A stretch of DNA of 64,000 bases from Cacajao melanocephalus (GCA_963573385.1 CAUYLG010051052.1:62001-126000); one strand, 5' to 3'; positions 14,436-26,460 are shown, numbered from the stretch's first letter. The notes: generated by a model from the letters alone, not told the origin. Translations and numbers: made by a program.

Positions 14436-15484
14436 TGCCTCATACTTTCTTCCAGTCATTGATCTACCCACAACAGAAGGAAATGCTGACTTCTAATGCT
14501 ATACATTAATTTTGTCTGTTTCTGAACTTCATAAAAATGAATCATACCATAGGCAATTCTTTTGCATCTGATACTTTTGCAGAACATTAAGTTTATGAGA
14601 TTCATCTATGTTTAATTGTATGCTGTTCGTTCTCATTGTACAGTATGCCATGCTATGAATATACCATGATTTAGTTATCCATTCTACTATAAGCAGACTT
14701 TTGGATTGTTTCCAGTTTAGGCCATCACAAATAGTATTACCATCAACATTCCCGCACATGTCCTTTGGTAAACTTAAACTTTCCTGATATATACCTACAA
14801 CTGAAATTCTTGGGTCACAAATAACATGTATGTTCAGATTTAGTAAACACTGCCAACTTCCCAAAGTGGGAGTATCAATTTGTGTATCAGATATCCAACT
14901 ATACAACTTCCTTATGAACACTTGGAAATGGCATCTTTTTTATTTAGCCACTCTGGTCAGTATGTAGAAATATTTTGTTGTGGTTTTAGTTCCTATATCC
15001 CTAATTATTTTTTATGTTGAGTACCTTTCCATGTTCATATTGGCCATATACTATTTGTGAAGTGCCTTTTCAAGTCTTTTATTCATTTTTAAAATTGGGT
15101 TATTGAATGTGAGTCCTTTGTTGGATACATGTATTGCAAATATCTTCTTTTATTCTATGATTTACCTTTCTGTTTTACGATAATTTTTTCTAAAGTTCTT
15201 GTTTTTAATGTGATCTAATTTATCAATTTTTCCTATTGTTATTTAAGAAATCCCTGCCTAACCCAAGATCATGAAGATATTCTCCCATGTTTCCACCTAA
15301 AAGCTTTATTTTTTAAATCTTTCATAGTTGGATCTATGATGTACCTAAAATGGATTTTTATGTATGTCAATAATCATATTTTCTATAAGGATATTCAATG
15401 CAAATAAAATTCCTTTCTCCACTATACGGAAAAAAATCAGTCCTAAATCAGATAGTAGCATAGGTGCAGATCTGTTCCTGGATG

Positions 15485-16096
15485 TAAGAGTTTTCTTTTA
15501 CTTCTGTAACAAATTAGCACAAACTTTGTAGCTCAAAACAACACAAATTTACTATTCACAATTTACAAGTCAAAAGTCCAGGTTAGCTTGGCTAGTTTTT
15601 CTACTTCCAGCTTCAAAAAACGAAAATCAAAATGTCTGCCTGCTGAGCTCTTACTCTGAAGGCTCAGTGAAGACTCTGCTTCATAGTGTCCAGTTCCTTC
15701 AGTTCCTTTGGTTACAGGATTGATGTCCCACTTTCCTTGCTGACTGTAAGCTAGAGGCCATGTTGTGCAACAAGAGGCTTCTCTCCAGTCTTTTACATAG
15801 GCCCTTAAATCTCATCAATAATAGTGCGTAGAATCTTTCTCATGCTTTGAATTGATGACTCTCCCTTCTGCTGCACCTCTATTCTGCTTTCGGCTGGAAA
15901 AACTTCTCTGCTCTTAAGGGTTCATGTGATTAGACTGGGCCCATCCAGATAACCCAGGATCATTTTTCTATCTTAACTGTCTATAACCTTAACTGTATTT
16001 GCAAAGTTCCTTTTGCCTTATAATGTGACATATTCACAGGTATCACGAATTAGGGTTGGATATCTTTGAAGGCCATTAATCTGCCTACCACACACT
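15485..16096 (+). mobile_element. old mammalian interspersed repeat, name uncertain
   Basis: The block starting 'TTCTGTAACAAATTAGCAC' and ending 'GGCCATTAATCTGCCTACCA' is a familiar mammalian interspersed family ('ctgtaacaaattaccacaaa ... ccattattctgcctaccaca'). It breaks the L1M at a point where L1 sequence resumes on both sides. I cannot name the family with confidence. Confidence 0.55.
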
Positions 16097-16714
16097 ACCA
16101 CGTGGATACTTTCTTCTGTTACACTAGCCTATTCTTGCACCAATACCATTGTTTTTAATAACTCTAGTATTGTGTTATAGAAAATGATGACAGTTGGTAC
16201 TCTGTCTTCCAGTTATATTGCTACTCCTTAAGATTGCCTTGACTATCCTTGATCCTTTGAATTTCTAAACAAATTTTAGACCATAAATTTTTGCTTAAAA
16301 GAACCCAAAACCTATTTGAAATTTTGATTGCACTGAATCTTTATAGCTATTGATCTATATCCCCTATTTGGCCAATTATGGTTAATGTTTCATATGAACC
16401 TCAAAAGAATGTGTACTCTCATATTATCCAGTGAAATGTTCTACAGTTGTCAATGAAGTAACTTATTACTCTTGCTGTGAAAATGTGCTCTCTCATTTTT
16501 TTTTGTCATCTACTTGTTCTATCAGCTACTGATGGATGGTACTACTGACAGCATCATAAATTCTCCCAGTATTTTGGGGGATTTGTCCAGTTCTTTTGCT
16601 TCTATCAATTTTTGATTTATATATACTCTCTCACTATGTGCATGCAAATTCAGGATTGTGAAAACTTCCTGATACAATGACCCTTTTATTATTATAAAAC
16701 ATCCATCTTTTATA

Positions 16715-17023
16715 CAAATTCTCCTAACTTTATGATGAGGTTATATCCTGAGAAACCCACTGTAAGTAAAAAATATTCTTAAGTCAAAAATACACTTCAT
16801 AAAATGGAGAGTATTGGTTATTGATCCTCGTGACTGCTTGGCTGAGTGGGAGCTGCAGCTTGCTGTCACTCCCCAACACCATAAGACAGTATTCTATTAC
16901 ATATCACTAGCTTAGAGAAAGATCAAAATTCAAAGCATGGCGTCTACCGAATGTGTATCATTTTTGCACCATTGTAAGGCCAAACAATTGTAAGTCGAAC
17001 CATCGTATGCTGTGGACCACCTA
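16715..17023 (+). mobile_element. non-autonomous Tigger-type element (MER6-like)
   Basis: A 309-bp element with TA on both flanks (16713-16714 and 17024-17025). The ends are CAAATTCTCCTAAC and TGTGGACCACCTA. The interior 'GCACCATTGTAAGGCCAAAC' and 'GTAAGTCGAACCATCG' blocks are typical of this TcMar-Tigger MITE group. It lies within the L1M, which continues on each side. Confidence 0.75.
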
Positions 17024-17275
17024 TATTTAGTCTTTATCTTCTAGTCTACTTTATTGGACATAAGTATAGCTACACTAGTTTGCCTTTCGGTGTTAGTACG
17101 GTGTATCTGTTCATCCTTTTAGTTGCATCCTCCCTTTTAATTTAAGATGTGGCTCTTGAATGCAGCATATAATTGAGTTTTGCTTGTTTTATACAGCCTG
17201 ACAAGCTTAGTGATTCAACTGTAATTAATTGGTCCATTTATATTGAATGTGATTACCAATATAATTAGGACAAAA

Positions 17276-17625
17276 CAGAGGAAGAATAAACTTTACTACA
17301 GATGCAACTGAGGTTTGAAATATGTCCCCAAGGTCAACTCTGCTACAGAATGGTGATATGTATATTTTATCTTGACTATCTCATTGTTCTAAGCAGAAGT
17401 ACTAATTTGCTACCAGCTACTCCATTCTACTTGGAAGGAAAGTCTCAACACATAGCTTTTCCTATAATTAAATATTTACTTGAAAGCCCATAATAAATCC
17501 AAGGTGATGTTCAAGGTCAAACTTAGTCTCTGAATAATCTTTGCCTCAAATACAAGTAACAGTAGCACTTTGGACATTTCACAGTATAACAATAAGGCAG
17601 TGGTACACTTAAAAAACCCCAAAGG
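17276..17625. other. no recognised feature
   Basis: About 350 bp without a repeat match. A 63-aa plus frame at 17302-17493 shows no domain and is not supported as a gene. Confidence 0.5.
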
Positions 17626-17735
17626 GGACCGGGTGCGGAAGCTCACCCCTGTAATCCCAGCACTTTGGGAGACCTAGGCGGGTGGATCACAGGATCAGGA
17701 ATTTTGAGACCAGCCTGGCCAACATGGTGAAACCC
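17626..17735 (+). mobile_element. Alu left-arm fragment
   Basis: Alu left arm only ('GGACCGGGTGCGGAAGCTCA' to 'AACATGGTGAAACCC'). The copy stops where the CTCTACTAAAAATACA linker would be and passes into an AC/TA-rich stretch, so the linker may have seeded a microsatellite and the right arm was lost. Confidence 0.9.
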
Positions 17736-17860
17736 ATACACACACATACACATATATGTGCATTTATATACATATATAGATTATAGTTTATAAAATTTAT
17801 ATATCTAAATCAATTTATAAGTTTATATATTTACAAATTTTAACAGATATATACATATGA
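17736..17860 (+). repeat. degenerate (CA)n/(TA)n low-complexity tract
   Basis: Runs of ACACACATACACATATATG grade into TATATA-rich sequence directly after the truncated Alu. Confidence 0.8.
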
Positions 17861-18032
17861 AATTTTATCTAAAACTAAAACTTAACATTGGGAAATTTTA
17901 TAAATAAATGTAAGTAGTGCTCATCATATTTGTGTTTAGAAAGTAACTCTGAGTATTTATTGGAGGCTAGGTGAGAGAATATATTAAATGTAGATCAAGA
18001 GATCAGGAATTTGAGAGATCAGGGGTGAGGGT

Positions 18033-18036
18033 ATAC

Positions 18037-18071
<35 letters not shown>

Positions 18072-18090
18072 CACACACACATACATATAT
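18033..18090 (+). repeat. (CA)n microsatellite
   Basis: Two long CA runs are separated by one AAAC interruption and followed by ATACATATATAT. It is long enough to be length-polymorphic. Frames through it (17971-18156 and 18019-18219) are translation artefacts. Confidence 0.95.
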
Positions 18091-18787
18091 ATTTCCAGCT
18101 ATTCTCTTGCCTGTGCCTTTTATTTGCCAAACTTTAAAATATGCTTCAAGGTCTAGCTTAATTTTCCAAATGCCAAAAACATAGTCATCACCATTCACCA
18201 GCTGGGTCAGATGGACCACGTAATTTTATTTTTATACTGACACCATTTTACACTGCAGAAATAAAAATAAAGGAGCGTGAAATTTCATTAGAAAGTGTTG
18301 GTTTTGAAATGTATATGTATTCAATGTCTTCTAAATGCAACTAATGCTTCATTAATTGTCATGCATGAACCAGAAATATATCTATTGGATCTAACTTATC
18401 ATTATTCTGGTTCTTGAACTGACATCATCAAAATGCAGCACAATTGATTAATTTTTTTAAACCATAGCTCACAGTTTTGATGAAGAGAAAGTGGCCATCT
18501 TCTTTGTTCCATAATGGCAAAATCGTTTCATTTTTACACTGTCACGCCACCTACAATTACCAATTAATTTTTTTCATTTCTACATTATGTTTTTCCTTCT
18601 AGTCACCTATGTGTATATATATTTACCTTCATTATCCACTTATGAACCACATAAAATAAACCTGAGAACAAAATCATAAAGGATTAAAGAATATATTACC
18701 TATTCTTTTAGCAAAATGGGATGGTCCAGGTTCTTGCTGCAAAATATTCTGTGATCGAGTCCTTCCTGTTTCCCCTCAACCCAATAC
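18091..18787. other. no recognised feature (about 700 bp)
   Basis: Single-copy-looking AT-rich sequence. No repeat, RNA or exon could be supported. Confidence 0.5.
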
Positions 18788-19055
18788 AGAGTCTGGCTCT
18801 GTCGCCCAGGCTGGAGTGCAGTGGCACAATCTTGGCTCACTGCACACACCGCCTCCCAAGTTCAAGCAATTATCCTGCCTCGGCCTCCTGACTAGCTGGG
18901 ATTACAGGCACGTGCCACCATGCTCAGTTAATTTTTGTATTTTTAGTAGAGATGGGATCTTACCATGTTGATCGGGCTGGTCTCAAACTCCCGATCTCAT
19001 GATCCACCAGCCTAGGCCTCCCAAAGTGCTGGGATTACAGACATGAGCCTGGCCC
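18788..19055 (-). mobile_element. Alu SINE lacking its tail
   Basis: An antisense Alu from 'AGAGTCTGGCTCTGTCGCCC' to 'ACATGAGCCTGGCCC'. The poly-T start is missing, and a small deletion removes the 'ACCGCG' part near the other end. AluS-like. Confidence 0.93.
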
Positions 19056-19569
19056 TTTCTGTTCTTGACTAACTGTGAATACTATTACCTGCTTTTTGTT
19101 CTGAGAAATACATTATTCACACTTTGATAACTATCTGAAGAAATGCATCTTGGATGGTGTCATCTGATGACTCAGTATGAGAATCTGCTTCTAGGTTCAG
19201 TTTTACCATTCACATTAGAGTTCTGCTGTCTGATTTGACTAGTAAATATTAAAGTCTTCTTTTGTCAATTTTCATATCTTTGTCATTATGGAAAAGAATT
19301 AAAGAGAAAATTTAAAGATCCCCCCCCCCACAAAAAACATTTCCAAAAAAAAAGAAAATTAAAAATTCTGAAGTCTCAACTGTGTTCAATGAGAGGTAAA
19401 AGCAGACCACAAAGATGGGGTCTCTGATCTTCTTTTATTTATAAATTCATGACAGATCATGCAATATTTTGGGCAACTTGATAAAACTAAAGGATGAAGC
19501 AATAGTGACCATTTATTCAATGACTTCATTACCCTTATAGATGATTTCATCGTTCTCCCATTTTCCTAT
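19056..19569. other. no recognised feature; C9 homopolymer
   Basis: A run of C at 19321-19329 followed by A-rich sequence is the only notable item in about 500 bp. Confidence 0.5.
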
Positions 19570-19833
19570 TATTTATTTATTTATTTATTGTTGAGGTGGA
19601 GTTTTGCTCTTATCCCCCAGGCTGCATTGCAATGGTGTGATCTCAGCTCACTGCAACCTTCGCCTCCTGGTTCAAACAGTTCTTCTGCCTCAGCCTCCTG
19701 AGTAGCTAGGATTACCAGCATGTGCCACCACACCAAGCTAATTTTTGTATTTTTAGTAGACACAGGGTTTCACTATGTTGGTCAGGCTGGTTTTGAACTC
19801 CTGAACTCAAGTGATCTGCCTGTCTCAGCCTCA
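19570..19833 (-). mobile_element. Alu SINE, 5'-truncated, with (TTTA)n tail
   Basis: An antisense Alu beginning at a TTTA-repeat that represents an expanded A-tail. Both arms follow, and it stops at 'CTGTCTCAGCCTC' before the usual 5' end. Confidence 0.92.
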
Positions 19834-21440
19834 AGTTTAAAGATAGCTGAAAATAGCCAAGTAATGATGAAATAATTCTAATAATAATAAAACAGCAAAA
19901 TGTTTCAAGATAGAGGAAATATAAGAACACTATGATACAAAAATATATCATAGATTTATTAAAAAGCCCAATAGATCTAGACAGTAATTACAAAATTAAA
20001 AAAAAATTATATACAGAAATAACCAATTTTTTTCTTTGCTCTTTGGAAGACCTCTAGAAAAGAATAAAAGTCATAAAATATCAATCCTTATAAATTGTCA
20101 GAATTGCTCAAAAACAGAAACTCACAACTAAAACAGAATCCAATGGCCCCTGACGTTGTACTGAGGGCTAAAGGCCACTAACTTTCAAAGATTTTTGTCA
20201 GAGAGCCATAAGCAAAATTAACCTCATACTTACCAGTTTCCCCACTGTATTTTTTACATGCTTCCATTATTCCACCCATTACATTGTATTATACATATTG
20301 ATAGTATGCAATATATATTATGACTTTGATTTTTCAGCTAGACTATATTTCTGGAACTCAGGAAAATGCCTTAAACATGGTAGTCCTTTTAAGTGTTTGT
20401 TAAATTAGAACTTTCTCATAAACTATGATACTATCTTATGAGATACAGGAACTAACTTAACTTCCTGAAACTCAAAGAATAAAACAGTATCTACTATGGG
20501 TTAGACTTAATAAATCAGGCAAAGATTATCTATAGGTTGTCTCATTCCTTATCTATATCCTACTGGTTAGTACCCTAAAATTACATTTTCTGATGAGATA
20601 AAATTTTAATCTTACCTTCTTAAGAAAATGTTTCACGTTTGTTATAAGGTGGAAAGATATAACAGTTTGTAAAAATAACTGACTTGCAATTTAAAATTCC
20701 AGGTTACATAACTGCAAAGATTTTGTATTTTATCCTAAGTGCAATGACATATCATTAGAGATTTAAGTATGGCCATGTATAACCTATTAACTATAAGTCA
20801 AATGACACGCTATATTCTGAAGACCAAAATCTTAATATTGATATCCAATGAACTGAAGAACCAAGCTAGACAAAGTGACAAGATTATTAAACCTACTCTT
20901 TAATTCTTTGAAAACCATACATACCAAGGACTGCATTATCAATGTAAACAAGGCGAATACTTACAACTACAGTTAGATCTGACAAAGGAGTCCAGGTTTC
21001 ATTGAGAAGAATCTTGACATTTTGAGTATCACAGTGTTAGAAATACCAGTATGCCTCATTTCTTTCTTTCACTGATAAGAATTTAGAAGTATTTGCTTTG
21101 TTGTTTTGTTTGTTTTTGTAATGACAGATATCAGAATTACACCCACTTAAAACATTTCCTTACTGATCTGTCTTCTGTCTAGAGAGACAGTAGTGTAGAT
21201 TAGCAGTCATGCAGGATCACTCAGAGAGCCAGTTAAACAATGATATATAAACTCATAATTTAAAGCTGGGATTTCCCTTTGTACTGGCTTCTGTGAAGTT
21301 TGGATATGGTTACTAATGAAGTTAAACAAGTTGGAAAATCGCTAATAATCTTTCAAATTTTCAAAGTAAGTTTCAAAATTTCACAGGATATTTCAAATGA
21401 AGTAAATTATATTTCTTAAAAAGGTCACAATATTATCTCA
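19834..21440. other. long stretch without recognised repeats
   Basis: About 1.6 kb of AT-rich, single-copy-looking sequence. A diverged L2-like hint occurs near 20335-20410 ('CTAGACTATATTTCTGGAAC'). A good splice-donor string lies on the minus strand at 20959-20964. No exon is claimed. Confidence 0.5.
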
Positions 21441-21905
21441 TCCCACATGTTCTTTTTCAGCATGACTTTCCAACACCTGTTAAATCTGAATTGGCTCTAT
21501 GACCTCTTTTGACCAATGGAATGTGGCAGTGTAATCTGAGGATTTGTCTTTAAGAAGTGGATTTGTCTTAAGAAAAATGCAGCTACCAATTGGTCACCTA
21601 CACTACTTCTGTTTAGAATCTAGGTCCCATGCAGTGAGATAGACCAAACAGTCAAATAGAATCTATATGTAAGAGAACATATGAACACTGTCAACAGCTC
21701 CAGCTGAGTTCTAGTTGGCAACAAGCACCAACTGTTAACCATGTGAGTAAGGCCATTTTGGATGCCCCAGCTATCCAGCAGACATCACATGAGAAATGGA
21801 TACAAATCTATCAGCCTACATCCAGTCCACCTACATAACTGAAAGAGATAAGCAACTATTGCTGTTTTAAGCCAATATTGTTACACAGTAATATATAGTA
21901 AACAT
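21441..21905 (+). mobile_element. old interspersed repeat, probably LTR-type, name uncertain
   Basis: Blocks such as 'TTGACCAATGGAATGTGGCA', 'CAGCTCCAGCTGAGTTC' and 'GCTGTTTTAAGCC' followed by 'TTGTTACACAGTAATATATA' occur in the order of a common mammalian repeat. I recognise the family pattern but not its name. Confidence 0.5.
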
Positions 21906-22029
21906 GGGATGCATATCCAATAGTAGTTAGTAAACTTGTCACAAGCTAATAAACAATGGTGGTGAATCAGCAGCAGCAGTGAAGAAGGCCACACCACACA
22001 GCTTAAGAAAGGCTCTTAATATTTTATTG

Positions 22030-22845
22030 GGGAAAAAAAGCAATGCAATAGCTGGCTCCTGTGTGCCTCACCCAGGAGCCTGGGGACCAGTCAGACTGCC
22101 CAGTTGCTAACACACACTGATACCTGGGCACTTGAAGACTGATCCACCAGTGCCCCTACCAGATCTTTGCAGCCTGGCCTAGGGACGTGAGGGGCCAACC
22201 AGGAAAGGCCTGACACTGCTACCATTGGCTCCCCACCTAGGACCTGAAGACTGGCTCACCCAGGGCACACAGCCACTACTGCTGGTGCCCCCACATGACA
22301 ACTAGAGGCCTGAGGATCAGCCTGCCTGATGACCACCAAAGTTTCACACAATCTCCACAAACAACTGCAGCCTAAGCCACTAAGGAAATCACAGACACTG
22401 CAATGCAGTTATGATTACAGCTAAAGTAATCATACAAAAATTACATCACTGCAATCACCTAGAACCAATACGGAAGCATCCTACCCAACAAACGTTATAG
22501 ATAAATCTACAGGAAAAAGTCTTCCTTAAAGAAGTTACTCCATAAAATTAGAAGAAGTGACAGTTACACTAGATGTGCAAATATCAATGTAAGGGAACAA
22601 GAAATATGAAAAGGCAGGGAAACATAACACCTCCAAAAGAACGCAGTAATTCTCAAGTAACAAACTCCAAAGAAAAGGAAATATTTAAAATGCCTGAAAA
22701 TAAGTTTATAATAATGATCTTAAGGAAACTCTGTAAGATACAAAAGAACACATATAAATAATTTTAAAATTAGGAAAACAATTCATGACCTGAATGAGAA
22801 ATTAAACAGAGATAGTTATTTATTATTTTTTTAAAAAAAAGGAAA
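22030..22845 (+). mobile_element. L1 5' UTR and start of ORF1
   Basis: The GC-richer 22040-22330 part consists of diverged ~60-bp units with 'CCTGAAGACTGGCTCACCC'-like cores, typical of some old L1 5' UTRs. It continues into an ORF1 N-terminal region (open from 22573 to 22761, with 'TPPKERSNSQV'). ORF1 is cut off after about 60 codons. Confidence 0.7.
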
Positions 22846-22849
22846 TCCG

Positions 22850-22940
22850 GAAACTAAATCTTTTCCCAGACCGATGTCTTAAAGCATCCTGCAATGTTTT
22901 CTTTTAGTAGTTTGACAGTCTCAATTCTCACATTTAAATC
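22850..22940 (-). mobile_element. small inverted L1 ORF2 fragment
   Basis: About 90 bp reads as the reverse complement of L1 ORF2 ('CAATGTTTTCTTTTAGTAG', 'CACATTTAAATC'). It lies between a plus-strand L1 5' end and a plus-strand L1 3' end. Confidence 0.6.
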
Positions 22941-23475
22941 TATAAACATCATTAGTAATGAGAGAAACCCAAAATAATAAGCAATCTGATGGGATACAAT
23001 GGGCAGAATGCAGCATCATCTTTGTTACAGTCTGGACAAAGATGTTTAACTTACATATAATCCAGGAAGTCACACTTAGGTATTTACTCAAAAGAAATGA
23101 AAACATAGGTACCCAAAAATATTTGTACAGGAATATTCACTGCAGCCTTATTAACAACAGCAAAAAATCATTAAAAATTCAACTGTCCCTTAAACTAAAA
23201 ATGTATAAAACTGTAAAATCCTCATACACTAGAATAGTATTCACCAATAAAAAAGAATGGAGTACTTATATACAGCACAACATAGATGAATCTCAAAAAC
23301 CAAAATGAAGCCAAACACAAAGAGTCTACAATATAATGCAAAATTCCACTTATGTAAGGTTAAAGATTCGTAAAACTAGTTATGGGAATAGGAAAGAAAA
23401 TGTTTACCTGCCAGTTGAATAAAACACTTTCTGTTGATTCCTTAATAAAGTACTATGGTCATTAATTAAAATTTT
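22941..23475 (+). mobile_element. L1M 3' end
   Basis: Plus-strand L1 C-terminal and 3' UTR sequence: 'TTTACTCAAAAGAAATGAAA', 'CACTGCAGCCTTATTAAC', 'AAAAAGAATGGAGTACTTA' and 'GATGAATCTCAAAAACC' appear in L1 order. The 116-aa frame 22958-23308 is a chance frame within it. Confidence 0.75.
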
Positions 23476-24224
23476 TAAAATAAATTTCAAAATCAAATTG
23501 TGCTATTTTTCTTATAAGAAATTAAAGTACGTAAACAGAATAATAAAATGAATTCAAAGAAAAAAAGTATAAGAGAATTCATACCTTAGAAAAGAAAATG
23601 GCCTAATCAGGAAGTTAAGTTACAACAGAAAATAAAACAAAAATTGTGATGTGAGAGTATATGATTAAATTTAATATTGACAGAAAACAGTAATATAAGA
23701 GCTACACAAGGCAGTATATAATTAAATTGGAAATAAGTACAAGAAACATTGTATATTTTGAATGAAGTTGTGAAGAAGGCCTAGCCTGAGCAAGGGCACA
23801 GAAAGAACAGTAATAGCCTTTGAGTAAGTAAAACAAACTGGATGGAATGGATGGTTCTATTAAGTGAAATAAGAAAATAAGGAACAATTCCTTTTTTTGT
23901 TGTTGTTCTTTCTTAGCAGCTACATGGCATAATAAATATGGAATGTTAGAAAAAGTCATCTGACTAGAATATGCAGAATGCATTATAAGGAAGGAAAGTA
24001 CGGAGATAAATCTGTAAGGAAGACAACCTTTATCTTAACGTACAGAAAATCAGCACCTGGATCAAGATTTCAGCTAAGAGAATACAATAAAATCAAATAT
24101 ATGTGAACATTATAAAGCTGAGATTATCAAAATTTGGTGAAAAAACCAATACAGAGGGTTTAGAGAAGAAAAGTATCAAAAACAACTATGAGCTTTCAAT
24201 CCTACATACCTACAGGCAACTATC
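23476..24224. other. no recognised feature (about 750 bp)
   Basis: A-rich, single-copy-looking sequence with no repeat, RNA or coding evidence. Confidence 0.5.
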
Positions 24225-24415
24225 ATTTGCTAAGAGACAGGCACTACTGTACCAAATGCATCACGTATATTATCTCATTTAATCTAATCATTTTACCAAT
24301 CTTACATCATGAAACATTGCTCTCCCCTCTTTACAGACAGGATAATGAAACTTGAAGAGGTTAACTTATTTCTCAAATATCTCAGAGCTAGCAGGATTAA
24401 AATCTAAATTTCAAT
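24225..24415 (-). mobile_element. MIR SINE, minus strand
   Basis: 'GACAGGCACTACTGTACC', 'TATTATCTCATTTAATCTAA', 'TTTACAGACAGGATAATGAA' and 'CTCAGAGCTAGCAGGATTAA' give the reverse MIR order clearly. Confidence 0.85.
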
Positions 24416-25505
24416 AAACATTTATTTTAATGACCAGAAAAATAATGATACCAATGATATAAATAGGAAATTAGGTGAGGTAGTTGGATTGGGCGCAAGA
24501 TAGCAGAAAAGAATAATAAAGAGTTCAAACAACCTGAATTTGAAGCAATAGCAAGATTTAAAAAGAAAAAGATGAATGTTTAGAAGTCAGTGAGATAGGA
24601 AACTGATCAGGGTTAGAAACATGCAGAAATCACTTGCAGAAAAATGTTAATGATGATTCTTTAGTGGGAAATTTCTCTAATATAGAAAATATATAAAGTA
24701 GAACTATAAACCAAGATTAATTTCTAATATAATTAATTTATTATAAACTAAAAAATACTATACTTAAGCACAGTATAAGCCTTATACAATAAGAAATCCT
24801 CCTACAGACCTAGTCTAGTTGTTGTCAAATTTTACTTTAAAATTACTTCACTCTGTCAATATTGTCTTCTGCAAAACACAAGCTAGCTTTGCATCTACGA
24901 GATAGAACTATGTACGTACTCAAAATGAAGGTGCTACCTTGTTTTAATTATACCTAGCAAGAGCTTTTTAAGACTCATAAAAACTTATCTAAAAGTAATA
25001 TTTGCAAAGAGAGATCCAGTGAGGAAAAAACAAAAATTACAAGAAGTTATTCAGCAATAATAAAGAAAACTCAAGGATAATAAATACATATATTTTGAGC
25101 TAAAATAAACATTGTTAAAAAGAAAGACTGAAATTAAAGAAAACCTACAGGTACAAGAGGCATAGGACAATAATCCTGACAGTCCACTAAAGTTAAGCAA
25201 GAGGGGATTATGTAAACACTCCATAAAATATAAGAAAAAAGTTAACACATTAAATAGGTTATAAATAAAAGTATTTGTCAGTCACAGCTATTATCAAGTC
25301 AACATAGAAAAACCCAGAAACAGACTATGTAATTGACTAGTATGACAAGAAAATATACAGATATAAGTTAAAATAGGATTCTGATGACCAATCACCAACA
25401 TTAAACTCACTATTCTTTATTTTTTCCAATTTCTGCTTCTAACCCTTATTTCTGTCTTTCTTAGTGTTTTTATATTTCAAGTCACTAAGGAAATGTGATC
25501 AGATT
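24416..25505. other. no recognised feature (about 1.1 kb)
   Basis: AT-rich sequence with no recognised repeat or gene signal. Confidence 0.5.
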
Positions 25506-25850
25506 CTTTTTATTTCAGAGTAGATCTAACGCCACACATCTCAACAAAATTACCTGCATTTCTTCTATTAAATTCTTTACTTATAAACTTTTCTACTTTT
25601 AATAAGCCAGTGAAAATTACAGAAAAGAGCATAACCCAAGTAAAATACTTAAGTCTATTAAGAATATCTTTCAGTATCTCTTTATTTTTATTATTTTCTT
25701 TTTCAGCATCTCTTATCTTGTCCTTTCTTCTCTTCCCCATTCCTTAGATCTTCATGTTCCTCATCTAGCTGTCCAATGAGTTCCACTAGAACCAATCCCT
25801 CCTCTGGAAGTAATATAGACTACTCTCTTCCCCCATCAATATTTAAGTAT
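25506..25850 (-). pseudogene. possible decayed coding remnant, coiled-coil then hydrophobic segment
   Basis: On the minus strand two overlapping frames look protein-like. The upstream frame (about 25814-25707) is rich in E, D, K and Q ('VELIGQLDEEHEDLRNGEEK') and ends at a stop. The next frame (25740-25510, 76 aa) starts MGKRRKDKIRDAEKENN, then has a hydrophobic stretch 'YFTWVMLFSVIFTGLL'. One frameshift near 25720 would join a charged helix to a single membrane segment, as in tail-anchored coiled-coil proteins. A donor-like 'CAGGTAA' lies after the hydrophobic part. No family is recognised, no poly-A tail or promoter is seen, and chance cannot be excluded. Confidence 0.3.
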
Positions 25851-26038
25851 GTCATTATATTTAATAAACCAATTTAATAACATGCTAATGTTACAGTTAA
25901 TATCCAGGGAAAAGTCAATGTAGGTAACTCTTACTTAATCTTCTGAGGAAGCATTCAGTTAGTAACAGAGAAAGGCAGAAAAAATAATTACAAATTACTT
26001 TAAAAATCAGGACCTAGAAGGGAAATAGAGTATAATTA
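25851..26038. other. no recognised feature
   Basis: Short spacer before the Tigger3/4-like element, without a recognised repeat. Confidence 0.5.
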
Positions 26039-26339
26039 CAGTCATGCACTGCATAATGATGTTTCAGTCAATAATGAACTGCATATATGAGGGTGATTCC
26101 ATAAAATTATAATGGAGCTGAAAAATTCCTATCACCTAGTGATTTCGTAGCCATCATATAGTAGTAAAAGGCATTCCTACATGATTGTGGTGATGCTGAT
26201 ATAAACAAATCTACCACAATGATGATCATATAAAAGTATAGCACATACAATTATGTACACTACATAATACTTGATAATAAATGATTATGTTACTGGTTTT
26301 TGCATTTACTATGCTATGCTTTTTATCATTATTTTAGGG

Positions 26340-26460
26340 TGTACTCCTGCTTATTAAAAAAAAATTAACTGTAAAACAGCCTCAGGCAGTTCCTTCAGAT
26401 GGTATTTCAGAAAAAGGTGTTGTTATCATAGAAGATGACAGCTCCATGGGTATTACCTAG
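26340..26460 (+). pseudogene. C-terminal tail of a Tigger transposase
   Basis: Inside the Tigger element the plus strand encodes a short transposase tail: 'KQPQAVPSDGISEKG' followed by 'IIEDDSSMGIT' and a stop near 26459. Upstream catalytic regions are absent. It is a relic only. Confidence 0.6.

Larger units (their letters stand above)
14440..17275 (-). mobile_element. L1M LINE-1, minus strand, internally deleted, with two nested elements
   Basis: Plus-strand landmarks run in reverse L1 order: a 3' UTR/ORF2 end at 14440-15480, more ORF2 at 16105-16360, then a jump near 16370 to the ORF2 5' (endonuclease-proximal) region at 16390-17270. The jump implies an internal deletion of more than 1 kb. 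Two other elements sit inside, at 15485-16096 and 16715-17023. The 130-aa minus frame at 14529-14921 is in the L1 C-terminal/3' region and has no separate function that I can support. Confidence 0.75.

Noticed and set aside
14529..14921. 130-codon minus-strand frame as a gene
   Set aside because: It falls in the 3' part of an L1M copy on the L1 sense strand and shows no conserved function beyond L1 relics.
17971..18219. Frames encoding TH or CV repeats
   Set aside because: These are translations of the CA microsatellite.
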